Source: Amoebidium appalachense (taxonomy: Eukaryota; Ichthyosporea). Taken from it: a stretch of 64,000 nucleotides of DNA. This document shows, piece after piece, positions 23,938 to 36,262 of this stretch (its first letter is position 1; every line of letters begins with the position of its first letter). The position numbers and the translations under genes were made by a program. The DNA is taken from the NCBI GenBank assembly GCA_963693365.1, contig CAVNZM010000013.1, positions 2,294,001 to 2,358,000 of the forward strand. Direction: 5' to 3'. The notes beneath the pieces were generated by a model. That model was not told the origin of the DNA. It did not search any database and saw only the letters and a program-made list of their open reading frames with translations.

Positions 23938-25986
23938 TATAGGCACGCATCACAAATACTGAATACACAGGAAACATTTTTGGATGAGAAGATGCCCGTG
24001 GTGATCGTTGGCTCTGGGCTCTGACCTGTACAATTGGTTATTCAGGAGTGCAGCATTCCGTGTGGCTAGGGCGATGCCAAAAAAAGCAGCCTAGTGCGTG
24101 CGTTTTCTTTCTTGCTGTTGCGGCTGCACTCCTCGTGTATCACGGCGGCCTTTGGACGATGCATCCCTGGGAGCGGGTAATGACGTGATGCGCTTGTTGC
24201 CATGGCCAGTTTTTCAATCGCAAGCGCAAAGTATTAAAACAAGGGCATGCCTTTTGCTCGTGCCAGTATATAATTGTGCTGAAGCCTCCCTCGGCCACAA
24301 AGGCTGTGTGTACAAGGCTTTCCAATTCTGGAATCCTTACCATCATGCCACGAATGAATTCTCATCATGTGCTAGGTCTCGCATTCTGATTACAAATCGG
24401 GAACTGTGCAGTCACTAGGCTAGAGCACAGCTACAGAGCACGAATTTAGTTAAGCACCTTCTCCTCTCTCTTCCCTGAGAGCACACACATGGAAAAATGC
24501 GCGTGTGCAAACCCTTCACAATAATGGAGCCATCTCAAGAGGCATGTCCACGTATACATGTGCCCTTCCGTTCTCAGCATATCAGTACAGATTCTATAGA
24601 ATGGCATACGCCCAGCACGGCACCAGTCAGATCCTGAGCAGCACGTGGGAAACCTCCGAAACTCTCACAATAATTTCAAGGCATGTCTATCGTTTCTGTA
24701 TCCCAAAGCCTTTTCAGGTTCTGAATCGTGTAAAACGGAACACAAGGCTCCCCTATTTTCTCGAATATCACTGTCAGGTTCGAATTCACGTAAGACCTAA
24801 CGAACGTGAGGCTTTTGTCATGAGTGTTCAAGAGACGAGCTCCACAGCCTCTTGAATGAGAAAATGGGCCAGTTTCACGTACATATATGTTCACGTACAT
24901 AATGGGCACCTTAGGTGCGTGGACACAACATGAATGTTTATATGTGTCATAAGTACACGGGACATGACGTCCACGGCCCCCATGATGTGCGTGCCCCTAC
25001 CCCGCACGGTGCACATGATGTGCGTAGAGTCTATTCGATCATGGGCACATGCATGATTAGTCAGGCATGCGTACACGATGCACACGTGTATACGTACATG
25101 TACACATGCTTTCTATTTTGTGATTTCATCTTTGTGTTAACATGAATATCAGGTAAGCAAAAACTTCTTATATGTAGGGCACGGAAACATGGCATGCGCA
25201 AAGGTAAGTGCCTATCAAAACCTGTAAGTGACACACTTCTTCGAGACTGTGCGTGTTGCGCGCGCTGCACGCGCGGAGTACTACACTGAGTAGCCGTATA
25301 CGCGCTTGCGTGCGCCGGGTGCGCGTGTGGATGTAGTATACATGTACGTTGCGACTCAGGCTGATTCAGGCCTAGGCCTATTTGTAAAATTTTAGGCCTG
25401 TGCCGTTTGGCGGGTATGCATGCATGGGTGACTGCTTGGGCACAATCAGCTGAAGTGTCACTGAGTTGCATGAAGAATAACCTGTTTGTGTGTGTGTGCT
25501 TGTGCACATGTATGCGTGGTGCGTGCAAGTGTACATGACGTGCGCGTGCTTGTGATGTGTATGTGAACGTTCATGTGTTATGCCACTGTTTACAGGTGTT
25601 TGTGCGCGTGTGTGTGCGTGCCAAAGGCTTCAGACCCGTAAGGCGTGCCCCCGCCAGGGGGGACGCAGAACCAAGAATTGGCTATGTAGTATATTTCTGG
25701 GGGAGTAGGGGGGGCGCCGGAGGGATCTTGGGTTTACACACTTTTTATTGCGTGGACACTGCCGTATACATGTAGGCCCAGCCACATTCGACGGCCGAGG
25801 GATCTTCAGTTTCCAGATGGGAATTTGGCGCGCAAATTCAGCCAATGGGAGTGAGCGCTGTGGAATTTGGCCGCATACCAGCCACGGCCCCGTTCCATTT
25901 CTTGCACAGAAACTCCCAAAGTTCCGTTTGTTCCTCGCGTGAAACCCTCTTACAAAAGACTCTCTCAGTTTTAAGCACACAGCATC
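23759..25986. other. Spacer between GPKOW and EB1 genes
   Basis: Contains a T run and then a G run at 23868-23936, unique sequence to about 25500, and one copy of a dispersed element at 25730-25796. A 116-codon frame at 24505-24855 shows no family resemblance and was not called. Just upstream of EB1, TTTGGCGCGCAAATT (25826) resembles an E2F-type site and is followed by CCAAT (25842). Confidence 0.45.
25730..25796 (-). repeat. Dispersed element, partial copy upstream of EB1
   Basis: Reverse complement of the second half of 52915-53024: GTTTACACACTTTTTATTGC, GGACACTGCCG, then GCCCAGCCACATTCGACGGC. Lies 191 bp before the EB1 start codon. Confidence 0.8.
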
Positions 25987-26941
25987 ATGACGGCGACTAA
26001 CGTGTTCATTGCGCCCAACGCCACGGTGACGCTCAGCCGCCACGAGCTGCTGGCGTGGGTCAACGGCTACACGGGCCACAACGTCACAAAGGTCGAGGAC
26101 CTGAGTGCAGGTAGACAGAGATATCCCCCCTCCCCTCTCTCCTCCCCCCTCACGCGCCTCCTCCCCCTCCCTCCCCTCCCCCTCTCCTCCTAGTACCCTC
26201 CCCCCTTCACCCCACCACCACCACCGCCTATAATAAGCAAACACACACGCGCGCACTCACGAACAAGCACACACACACATGCGTTCACACCAACTTACAA
26301 ACACGTCGGCCTCTCCGGCTTCTCCTGGGATTATACATACCCTACCATATTTTCCCTTGCAAGAGCGATTAGACACGACTCAGCTTAAACAGCTGTGTAA
26401 AGGCCGTTCTGTGCTTTATCTCTTGTGAGGGGAGCTGCAGCACACACACACTCGGAGACGAAAATGCCCCCACAAACACACCTATGAATTCCTCCTAGAA
26501 ACACACCTATGAATTCCTCCAAAAATTGCAGACCGATAAGTGCATCACATACACATACACCTACACAGCTGCACGCACCATCACTGCTCACCATAACAAG
26601 CCCCTCCCCCTTCACCCATCTTTACACCCTCATACACACCCATTGCCACCCAGCCAGCAACATATTCACACATCCTCATGCGCACGCCAACATCCATACA
26701 TACACAAGCACGCGGAGAAGCTGAGACACACGGGCACACACACACACACACACACACACATGCACACTCACGCACACGTACATGAAGACAGTGGAGACGC
26801 GCCTACTCAGCAGAAAATCAAACTCAAACACACATCCAACCCACCTACCCACACACACGAACAGACGTGTGTGAGTACCTGCCCAACCCCAGACAAAGAT
26901 ACGTTGTGATCACACACACACACACGCACACGCACACACAG

Positions 26942-27001
<60 letters not shown>

Positions 27002-27081
27002 ATGTGCACACACAACCATACACACAACCACACACTCACACAAAGACACAGACACACACGGGCACCTCATAAGTCATCTCG

Positions 27082-27142
<61 letters not shown>

Positions 27143-27397
27143 CAAAGAGGTGTGCGCGTGCTTCGGGCAGATGCTAAGCAGAGCTGCAAGCCTTGTGTGC
27201 AGCGACACACACCCAAGCACACACCCGCTCCCCTCTTGAAACCCCTCCTCGTCCCCCCCTCCCCCTCCCTTGCGCCCGGCCCCCGCCACACACACAGACC
27301 TATGCATAATCCCCTGTGCACCCTGTGTCTTCTACCTGCAGCTACCGCCTCAGGCTCTTGCGGTGGTTTGCTTGATAATCCCCTCCCCTCCCCCCCC

Positions 27398-27428
<31 letters not shown>

Positions 27429-29998
27429 CCCCCCCCCCCCCTCTCCCCCCCCCCCCCCGACCCCGCCTGAATATGGGTATTGCTTATGATGCACGCCCTT
27501 GGTGTGTGCCTTGTAATAGCTTTATTGTGTTGTCCGTCGCGAATGTTTACTTGGTATCTGTAGCACTTTCTACCCCCTCCCTCCCCCCCCCCCCCCCCCC
27601 TCTCCCCCCCCTTTCCCCCCTTCCTCCCTGCCTCCCTTCCCCTCCCTCCCTGCACCTGGTACATGGATGTTGTGCCATCCATCTTCCATGCATCATCTGT
27701 GCTACATTTTGATATCTATGCACTTCACCCCTCTGACACTGCTCCCTCCCTCTGCAGGGTCCGCCTACTGTGTGATGTTTAACGTGCTGTTTCCAGGTAC
27801 CTGCTCCCCCCCCCCCCCCCCCCCCCCCCCCTCCGGGAGGCTGCCTCCGACTAACGCCTAACTGCTGTTTTCTTCCCTTGGCCACCACTTCCTTATTAGC
27901 TGTTTACCCGTAACTTCCCTCTATTGCTGCGTATGCGGTGTATATTCCTACCGTGTGTCCGCCATGTTGCACGGCCAGAGCACCAGACCCTTGCAACCCC
28001 CTTGCTTCTTCACATGCCAGCCAGTATTGGACCCTGCGGGCTGGTGATTGGTTGCTAGGGTCTCTTGTTATGTGCTAGATGCTGATTGGTTTCCAGGGTC
28101 TGTTGCTATGGGCAAGATCAAGATCAACACCAAGCTGGAACATGAGAAGTTGGCAAACCTCAAGGCACTGCAGCTGGCTTTCTCAAAACACAAAGTCGAC
28201 AAGGTAAGAAGGGGGGAGGGGGAGGGGGGGGGGGGGGGGGGAGGGGAGGGGAGGGGGGGAGGGGGGGAGATGGAGGTAGAGGGATAGGTTGAAGGGAGGG
28301 AAGGGGGAGAGGAGGTGGGAAAGGGATGGAGGAGGTAAGCGAGTAAGGGCACTCACAGAACACAAGGTTTACAAGGTAGGTGGGAGAGGAGATGTGGGGG
28401 GGGGGGGGGGGGGGGGGGGGATGGGGAGAAGGGGGGGGAGGGGAAGGGAAGGGATGTGGGATGAGGGTGGGAAGGGAGGGAGGGGAAGAGGAGGTGGGAA
28501 AGGGATGGGGGAGGTAAGACAAACAGAATTTGGGGAGGGAGGGGGTGGGGGTTGGTGTGTGTGTGTGTTTGGGCGGGGGGGGAGGGAATGGAGAGAGAGG
28601 ATGGGAAGGGATTGGGGATGAGGGAGAGGGTGGGAAGACAGGGGAGGGGGGAGAGAAGGTGGGAAAGGAATGGGGGAGGTAAGGGAATAAGGGCATTTCA
28701 CAAAATATAAGGTCGACAAGATGGGTGAGAAGGGAGGGGGGGGGGGGGGGAGGGGGGGGAGACGGGGGGGAGGGGGGAGGGAGGGTTATGGGAAGGGATG
28801 GGGATGAGGGAGAGGGTGGGAAGGATGGGGGGGGGGGGGGGGGGGGGGGGGGGTGGGTGGGAAGGGAGGGAGATTGGGAGAGGGTGGGGTGGAGGAGAGA
28901 ATGTGGGAAGGGATTGGGGGAAGGAGAGGCGGGAAGAAAAATGGGTGAGAAAGTGGGTGGGAAGAGGAGGGAGTGTTTGGAGAGTGTGTGGGAAGGGAGT
29001 AGGGGAGGTTAGGTGGCACAAGTGCTTGAAGGGTATCGTGGTAGAGGGCTTTTGATTAACCAGAGAGAGTGGATGGCTTTTTTATTCTTTTTTTTTTGTT
29101 TTTTTCTTTTTTGGGTGGTGGTGGTGGTGGTGGTGGTGGTGGGGGGGGGGGGGGGGGGGGGGGGGGGTGGTTGGAGGAGGGGGGGGGGGGGTGAAGAGAG
29201 GGGGGTGGGGGGTGGGGGGGGAGGCAGGTGGGAAGGGGGGAGGGAGGGGTAGGCGGGGGAGGGGGGGGGAGGGGGGGGGGGGGGGGAGGGGGCGGGTGGG
29301 GTGGGTTGGAGGGGGGCTGGGGGGGTTCAGGAGGCAGTGCAGCGAGCAAGAGGGTAATTGTGTGTGTTTTTGGCTTGTACGGTCCACCACAAAACAATGA
29401 CATACCAAGAACCCCCCCTCCCCCCCCCTCCCCACCTCAGAAGTCGATACTCACATCCAGTCAATGACTTGGGCCCCCCCTGAAGATAGGCTCAGCCTAT
29501 GTTGTGTTCTACGTATTGCTGATGCTGCATGTTTGCTTTTGCATGCCGCTACACATTCTGTGTCCTGCACCGTGTTTCCTGTCGTGTATTCGTGCTTCAT
29601 ACCTTAGTACCCATTCTAACCACCCTCCCCCTCCCTCCCTCCCCCCCCCCCCCCCCCCCCCCTCTCTCTCTCCCTCTCTCTCCCCCCTTCCCCCCGCCAC
29701 CTCTCCCTCCCTCCCCCCCCCCCCTCCCCCCTCCCCTTCCCCCGCCTCCCCTCTTGCCTCAGAACATTCCCATTGACCGGCTAGTCAAGGGGCGGTTCCA
29801 AGACAACTTCGAGTTTCTCCAGTGGTTCAAAGTCTTCTTCGATGCAAACTACAGCGGCCAGGACCCACCCTCTGTCCCTGTGTCTGCGCCCACACCTCAG
29901 AAGGCTCCTGCCGCCGCTGCTTCCTCTGTGAGGGCACGTACTGTCACTACACCCCAACGAACAGGTGGATGAGGGTGTGGGTGGGTGGGTGTGGGTGT

Positions 29999-30029
<31 letters not shown>

Positions 30030-30908
30030 GGGGGGGGGTAAGGGGGGGGGTGGGGGGGGGGGGGGGGGGAGGGTGTGTGTGTGTGTTGGGGGGGGGGGGG
30101 GGGGGGGGGGGGAAGGGTGTGTGTGTGTGGGGGGGGGGTTGTTGGGGTGTGTGTGTGGGGGGGGGGGGGGGGGGGGGGGGTGGTTAGGCGGGATGGTGGG
30201 TGGGGAGCGGGATGGGAGGGGAGGGCGGGTATGGGTGGAGGTGGGGGAGGGGGGGGGGGGAGGGGGGGAGGGAGGGTATGTGAGTATGGGTGGGTGGATC
30301 GGTGTGTGTGTGTTGGGTGGAGGGAGGGGGGGTAAAGGGGGGGATTGGGGGGGAAGGGTTAGGTGTGTGTTGGTGGGCGGGTGGGTGGGTGGGAATGTGT
30401 TGGTGGGTAGTTGGGGGGATGGGGGTGCATGTGTTTTTGTTGTTTTGTGGGGGGGGGGGGGGGGGGGGGAAGGGGGGGGGGTAGGTGTGTGTGTGGGTGT
30501 GTGTGTGGGTGTGTGGGTGGGTGGGTGGATGGGACATTTTGGGTTGCCGGAGGAGGGAGGGAGGGAGGGAGAGGGGGGGAGGGGTAGGGATGATAGCAAC
30601 AGGACATTGACACGTTGTTGGGTCAGGCACGGCTGCAAGCAGGGCGGCACCGGCAGCACGGGCAGCATCCCCGACAAAGGTGGGGGATGGTGTGCCCTAG
30701 ATGTGGGTGTGCGTGTGTCTGCAGTATGCCCTTGTCCTCGTATCTTTACACCATTTTTCTCCCTGTCCCTCTCTCTCTCTCTCTCTCTCTCTCTCCCCCC
30801 CCCCCCCCCCCCCCCCCCCTGCTGCTTTTGAAAAACACTGGTTCACGTGTATTAACTGCATACACACACGCATATGTACACACGTGGACACACGTACACA
30901 CACACACA

Positions 30909-30983
<75 letters not shown>

Positions 30984-32056
30984 GGCTGACTGCCTTTTTC
31001 CATCGCAGGCTGCACCCACACGTGCCACAGGGGCCACCCACAGTGCGCCTGCACCAAGGCACGACAACAGTGCGGAGCTGGAGGCACTGAAGAAGCAGGT
31101 GGGGGCAGATAGAGGGCACAGGCACACGGACACACAGCCACACAGCCACACAGCCACACAAAAGGGTGGGGCACACACAGTCACACGACACACACATGGG
31201 CAGAGGCAACCCATGCACACAGGCACCAGGCACGCAGACACACACATGGGCAGAGGCAACCCATGCACGCAGGCACCAGGCACGCAGACACACATGGGCA
31301 GAGGCAACCCATGCACACAGGCACCAGGCACGCAGACGCACACATGGGCAGAGGCAACCCATGCACACAGGCACCAGGCACGCAGACACACACATGGGCA
31401 GAGGCAACCCATGCACACAGGCACCAGGCATGCAGACACACAGGTACACAGGCACACACATGGGCAGAGGGCACACAGACAAACAGGCGCACAGGCACAC
31501 AGGCACATACACATACACACACACACACACACAGACACACGAGTAAAGTCGCACACAGGCACACAGACACACAGGCACACAGACACACACATGGGTAGAG
31601 TTGCATACGGGCACCTGTGCCCACAGGCACAGGCAAACAGACACACACATGGGTAGAGTCGCACACAGGCACATATGCGCCCAGGCACACACATGGACAG
31701 GGGGCACGCATGCATACACATAGACAGGGGGCACGCATGCACACACATGGACAGGGGGCATGCATGCGCCTATGCACACGCGTGGGCACAGGGCACACAC
31801 CAAGCCATGGTTTGGATGCCAGGACACGTACACGTGTTTGTGGGCACGCATGGTACATGCCGGGGCTTATGTGCATGCATACGTGGGAGCATGCACGTGC
31901 GCACACACACACCTGCATAACCACAGGTGCACACACACACCTACCCCCCCCCCCCCCCAAATGCACATGCCTACTCCCCCCTCCCCCCCCCCACACACAC
32001 ACACCTGCCCCCCCCCCCCTCCTCCCCTCCCCTCCCCCCCCCCCTCCCCCACACAT

Positions 32057-32087
<31 letters not shown>

Positions 32088-32423
32088 GGTTGCCGAGCTC
32101 ACAGTGAGTGCCGAGGCGCTTGAGAAGGAGCGAGACTTTTACTTCCACAAACTGCTGGAGGTAGAAACCATCTGCCAGGAGGATGGGGTCAGGGATATGG
32201 CTGCCGTCAAGAGGATCCTGGACATCCTCTATGCCAACGACGTACGTGCTTGAAACATGCAGGCACAGCCACATGCATGCACGTGCAGCCAGATGCACAC
32301 ACATACGCACATGTGCACAGCTACATGCACAAGGATGCACACATGTGCGCAGGCACAGGCGCACACGTGCAGGCAGATACACACGTACGCACACGTGTAC
32401 AGCGACATGCACGTAGATGTACA

Positions 32424-32469
<46 letters not shown>

Positions 32470-33253
32470 CACATGCAGGCAGATGCACACGGCGCACACA
32501 CGTGCACAGCCACATGTACAGAAGTTCATTCACACCTCCCCACTTGCACAGCCACCTGCCCATTATGCACACACATGTACACGCAGGTTGCACGGCCACA
32601 TACACAGGAATACACAAACATGCACAGCCACATACACAGGAATACACAAACTTGCACAGCCACATACACAGGAATACACAAACATCCACAGCCACATACA
32701 CAGGAATACACAAACATGCACAGCCACATGTACATGAATGCACAAACATGCACAGCCACATGTACATGAATGCACACACATGTACATACCCATGCACAGC
32801 CACATGTGCACACCGATACAGACATGTGCGCACATTTGCACAGCCACGTACATATGGATGAAGACAGGTACACCCATGTGCACAGCCACATGCACACACA
32901 CGTACACAGATACACAGCTACATGTGCATGGATTTACATACAGGTACATGCACATCGAACATCTCCGTACACGCACATGAGAATGACACAAACACAGATG
33001 CAGTCACATGCACACGCACACACACACACACCCATACACAGGCACACACACAAAACACACAATCATTTACGTAACTAGGATCGTGATTGGATGAATCATG
33101 AACACGGACTATTTCTATCGGTTGATCATACGCACACATACACCCACCCACCCACCCACCCACCCACACATACACACACACACGCGCGCGCGCGCACACA
33201 CGCACACGTACACGTACACGCACACACACACAGGCACACACGCACACGCACAC

Positions 33254-33323
<70 letters not shown>

Positions 33324-33436
33324 CACACACACACACACACACACAGGAGGGCGAGGGTGCCCCTGCTGCAGCCGAAGAGGTTGCAGCTGCTGCGCCGGTG
33401 GCCGATGCCTTGCTTGATGATGACGAGACATACTAG
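25987..33436 (+). CDS. MAPRE1: EB1/MAPRE microtubule plus-end binding protein
   Basis: Exons: 25987-26110, 27758-27796, 28097-28203, 29763-29964, 30627-30679, 31009-31098, 32089-32241 and 33347-33436. All phases close, giving 285 residues (human EB1 is 268). The calponin-homology domain covers about residues 15-130: [64 protein letters not shown] Pro/Ala/Arg/Ser/Thr linker follows. The EB-homology coiled coil is in exon 7: [27 protein letters not shown]. The acidic tail ends DDDETY, an EEY-like aromatic end of the kind that binds CAP-Gly domains. The protein tracks growing microtubule ends in the cytoplasm. The 3' exons lie in the segmental duplication. The gene symbol is by homology; one-to-one orthology is not shown. 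Confidence 0.92.
26917..27140 (+). repeat. (CA)n tracts in EB1 intron 1
   Basis: Two (CA)n blocks (about 26917-26998 and 27085-27140) precede C runs at 27389-27458 and 27583-27600 in the acceptor half of the intron. Confidence 0.9.
28204..29010 (+). repeat. Purine-rich array with decayed copies of the exon 3 donor edge
   Basis: The exon 3 end ACACAAAGTCGACAAG|GTAAGA is echoed at about 28358-28384 (ACACAAGGTTTACAAG then GTAGGT) and about 28703-28730 (ATAAGGTCGACAAG then ATGGGT). Each echo is embedded in similar AGGGGAGGG sequence, with a weaker trace near 28513. This looks like a tandem duplication of about 170 bp spanning the splice junction. Confidence 0.6.
31197..31440 (+). repeat. 50-bp minisatellite in EB1 intron 6 (copy 1, about 5 units)
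   Basis: The unit contains CAGAGGCAACCCATGCACAC and GGCACCAGGCACGCAGAC. Starts near 31199, 31249, 31297, 31347 and 31397. The duplicate segment has about seven units. Confidence 0.9.
32425..32730 (+). repeat. Hexamer and 32-bp repeats in EB1 intron 7
   Basis: (CAGGCA)n at about 32425-32470, then 32-bp units containing CATACACAGGAATACACAAA at about 32594-32720. The duplicate copy of this intron has lost this portion. Confidence 0.85.
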
Positions 33437-33889
33437 ATAGTCGGGGGTGGGATAGTTTGCGCAAATTCGATAATAGTTCTGTGGGTTTGCGCAAATTCGA
33501 TGCGCAAATTCGATAATAATGTTTTTTTCTTTTGACTGGATTTATTCGGCGGAAAGATATGCAAGTATGCACGGCATACTGAGAAGACAACAAAAACTTC
33601 ACGAGTTATCCAGTAACAAGTGCATACTGAGATACCTGAACACTGTGTGAAATCATATAAATTCTCAATGTGACGACCAACAGAATTCAACAAAAAGTCT
33701 AAAGTGTTCACATTGCCAGCCAATAATAATGTTCTGTGGGGTGGCCTAGATATATCCCAGATATACCTGTTGATGTTGTAGGTTGGATTCCCACGGCTGG
33801 GGGCTGGCCCCCTAGACGTACCGTGTGTCACGACATGTGATATGAATACACTGCTCTGTACATGTGTGCTTGCCTGATACCCCCCCCCG

Positions 33890-33924
<35 letters not shown>

Positions 33925-34162
33925 CTGAGTAGCAGTCTCACGCTCCAGGTTTCTGGCTCGACTGGTGTTTTCCTTCTTTTTTTTTCGCCCGCCTCTTGTC
34001 ACAGTCTGTTTTAAAAGCAGCTGCCCGTGTATGTGACCATACACAGGGTCAGTTCCTTCAACTTGAGAGGGAGGGAGAGTTGCCCGTGTTACATGGAAAG
34101 AGCTCCTCGTATACGTACTGAGCACTGTTGTGTGCATAATTCCCACATGCTGGCCCGTGTTA
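33437..34162. other. EB1 3' flank with iterated TTTGCGCAAATTCGAT
   Basis: Right after the EB1 stop, the motif GCGCAAATTCGAT occurs three times (about 33460, 33489, 33502). A C run lies at 33883-33921. A minus-strand open frame of 237 codons crosses the region in both duplicates but reads through the C run and shows no domain; it was not called. Confidence 0.5.
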
Positions 34163-34170
34163 GATTAAAC

Positions 34171-34206
34171 CAAGGCCTCCTAAATAGCACACCGGGCCGA
34201 GGCACG
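34171..34206 (+). repeat. Left terminal inverted repeat
   Basis: 36 bp, exactly the reverse complement of 35818-35853. Confidence 0.95.
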
Positions 34207-34776
34207 AGGTCGTCACATATGAGAAGTGACGTCATTAAGAGTAGGGTTAGCTTCGAGCCGAATCCAGCGAAATGATTGGCCAACTGAGGAACGCGCGAAA
34301 CCCAGTAAAGGCGATTTCGATTGGATAGAAGATTTTTGACTGCCATTTAGGGATTGGACAATACAGCAAATGGCGGGCTTTTGGTGTTCTTTGTATACTC
34401 GGGAAATTGTGGGGTACCAACATTAAGGATAAGGAAAAACCAACCATATTAGTATCTAGTCTATTTTAATAGCTTTATGAAATAACAAATACGTCAAAGC
34501 GCTCATTTATTTAACATTTTAATGGTTTATGCCATTTGTTTGGCGCTTAAAATATAATTTAGGGAGTTATGTTAAGGGGCTAAGACTTTAAGTTGACGTA
34601 AGTACAATTACTTCATCAATCCCCATCGATCTCTCGTTGTGATCTAGGGGGCTGTGTGCCGGCCGCTTGTGTTGCTGCTACACGTGGAAAAGTAACTATT
34701 TCTTTGCCACCACTTTACGTGAAGCAGTTGTAAATCAGGATAATGCCAAGCTAACGGAAGGTGTGATATTGAACAG

Positions 34777-35656
34777 GTGCTTGAGTCTGAGCGGCGCATC
34801 CGGCTCATCAACCTCTTCACGTTCCGCCGGGGCACGGGCAAGGCCGTGGGCATCAGCACTCTCAAGCAGGCCGTCAAGTTCAACGAGACTGCCCTGCTGG
34901 CCAAGCCTGCCGTGGAACTGGACGTTCTGCTGCAGCCCTTCTCCAGCATTGGCGCTCTGTTGGCTGCCATCACCGTCCCCAACAAGAGCGTGGTCGTCTT
35001 TCTCGCCGGCTACGTCTGCTTCAAGACGGGGCGGGGCTGCAGCTGCAAGCAGTGCCGTGGGCGCTTGTTCAGCAGCCGCCGCCTGGTGGTGGAGATCCCA
35101 GCCAGCGTCAGAGCCCAGCTTGGGCCGGACGTCATCGACACGTCATACCTGGAGGCCATCGACCGTGAGGGGCTTTCTACTCCCTCCTACGCGGCCTATG
35201 TGGTCGCGGAGACCACTGTGCGCGTGATGGAGTGCCTCACCAGCAAGGAGCTGGAGGGCAAGTTTCTGCATGCCGGCTCCCACCGCCTGCTGGTTCGCAC
35301 GCTCGCGGTTCAGCACGCCAAGAGCCGGCCGGAGACAGAGACAATTCGAGGCATTACTTGTGAGGAGTGCGAGGAGGACACGGCGCAGTACCTCGACGGC
35401 ATCGCCATGAGAATGACCAACATTTTGCTCAACAACTACACCAAGGAACGCAACGCGAAAAAGAAAACACCAACCAACAAGCCAAACCGGCAAACCAAGA
35501 AATACGAGGGTGCATCAACCGGTTTATTGGCGGCGCACGCCCGAACCACACGGCCCCAGCGCCAGCGACGACGTGGAGGCTGTGCTCGAGGAGGAGGACT
35601 TCGACGTTTTCTCGTTTTTGAACGACGACGCACTGGGTGCGTTGTGTGAGACTTAG
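34777..35656 (+). pseudogene. C-terminal part of a P/THAP9-like transposase, frameshifted
   Basis: The open frame begins after an acceptor-like AACAG (no ATG) and runs to 35649. It has FLAGYVCFK followed by a CSCKQC zinc-like pair, then LSTPSYAAYVVAETTVRVME, which resembles the GYV..C..C and PS...V..TE blocks of the P/THAP9 C-terminal region. No THAP finger or complete catalytic domain is present. In the A-rich run near 35456-35467 the frame seems to slip. The +1 frame afterwards encodes an acidic tail (EEEDFDVFSFLNDDALGALC) ending at TAG 35656, more protein-like than the Arg-rich read-through. Assignment to the P superfamily is by motif resemblance only. Confidence 0.6.
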
Positions 35657-35817
35657 GCAGTTATAGGCAGTGATGATTGCGTCTGGTAGTTTAGCGTAAT
35701 GTTTGCACAAGTTTTGCACTAAAATTAGTCTGATGTAGGAGACCCCGGAGGGGCACGTAAGATTTCAGTTTTCGATCACCCTACTCTTTACACGTAATCT
35801 GGAGTATTAGTCTATTG

Positions 35818-35853
35818 CGTGCCTCGGCCCGGTGTGCTATTTAGGAGGCCTTG
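35818..35853 (-). repeat. Right terminal inverted repeat
   Basis: 36 bp, exact inverted match of the left end, abutting the second GATTAAAC. Confidence 0.95.
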
Positions 35854-36262
35854 GATTAAACACGTGGCTGGGCCCTGCTCTGCCCCTGCCATGTGATTTC
35901 GGTGTGAGAAACTTTCCATTTTGGGCTTATCGGAAAGCATCAGCAACCGCTGCGCGTGTTTTGATTGGCTGCCAGCCTGCGCTTGGCTCACTGTCCTGAT
36001 CACTGCGATCTCAAGCGAAGCTCGAGGGGAAAAACAAAAAACAAAAGAAAGAAAGAAAACAACTAAAAACCTGAGAGGAAACAAGAGTAGTGGCAAGAGA
36101 TAGTATAAATTTAAAGCTACGCTTTCGTGACAGTTCTGTATGGTTTGGCCATTTTTCTTTGGGCACGATCACACGCAATCCAGCGTCCTATGATCCCTTT
36201 TTGAACCGACAGGCAGACGAGCCCTTTACTCTCTCCACGTGCAGTTCAGTGCATGCACCACC

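Larger units (their letters stand above)
34163..35861. mobile_element. P-superfamily-like DNA transposon with 8-bp target duplications
   Basis: The element is 34171-35853 (1683 bp). It has perfect 36-bp TIRs at 34171-34206 and 35818-35853 (starting CAAGGCCTCCTAAATAG). It is flanked by GATTAAAC at 34163-34170 and 35854-35861. The duplicate locus at 52756-52763 has a single GATTAAAC and continues identically, so it is a true empty site. The 8-bp target duplication, roughly 31-36-bp TIRs starting CA and the internal transposase remnant match P elements. The hAT superfamily also makes 8-bp duplications but usually has short TIRs. The element is small and lacks the N-terminal transposase regions, so it is probably non-autonomous. 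Confidence 0.85.

Noticed and set aside
24505-24855. 116-codon frame between GPKOW and EB1
   Set aside because: No recognised motif, no splice context and isolated in a spacer.
28160-28719. Pro/Ser/Leu-rich minus-strand frames across EB1 intron 3
   Set aside because: Product of G-run/purine-rich intron sequence read in reverse.
31197-31440. CRISPR-like regular array
   Set aside because: Units are contiguous 50-mers with no unique spacers, in a eukaryotic intron; it is a minisatellite.
33433-34146. 237-codon minus-strand frame, extended to 361 codons in the duplicate (51654-52739)
   Set aside because: It reads through a poly-C run and iterated GCGCAAATT words, shows no domain, and is shared only because the segment is duplicated.
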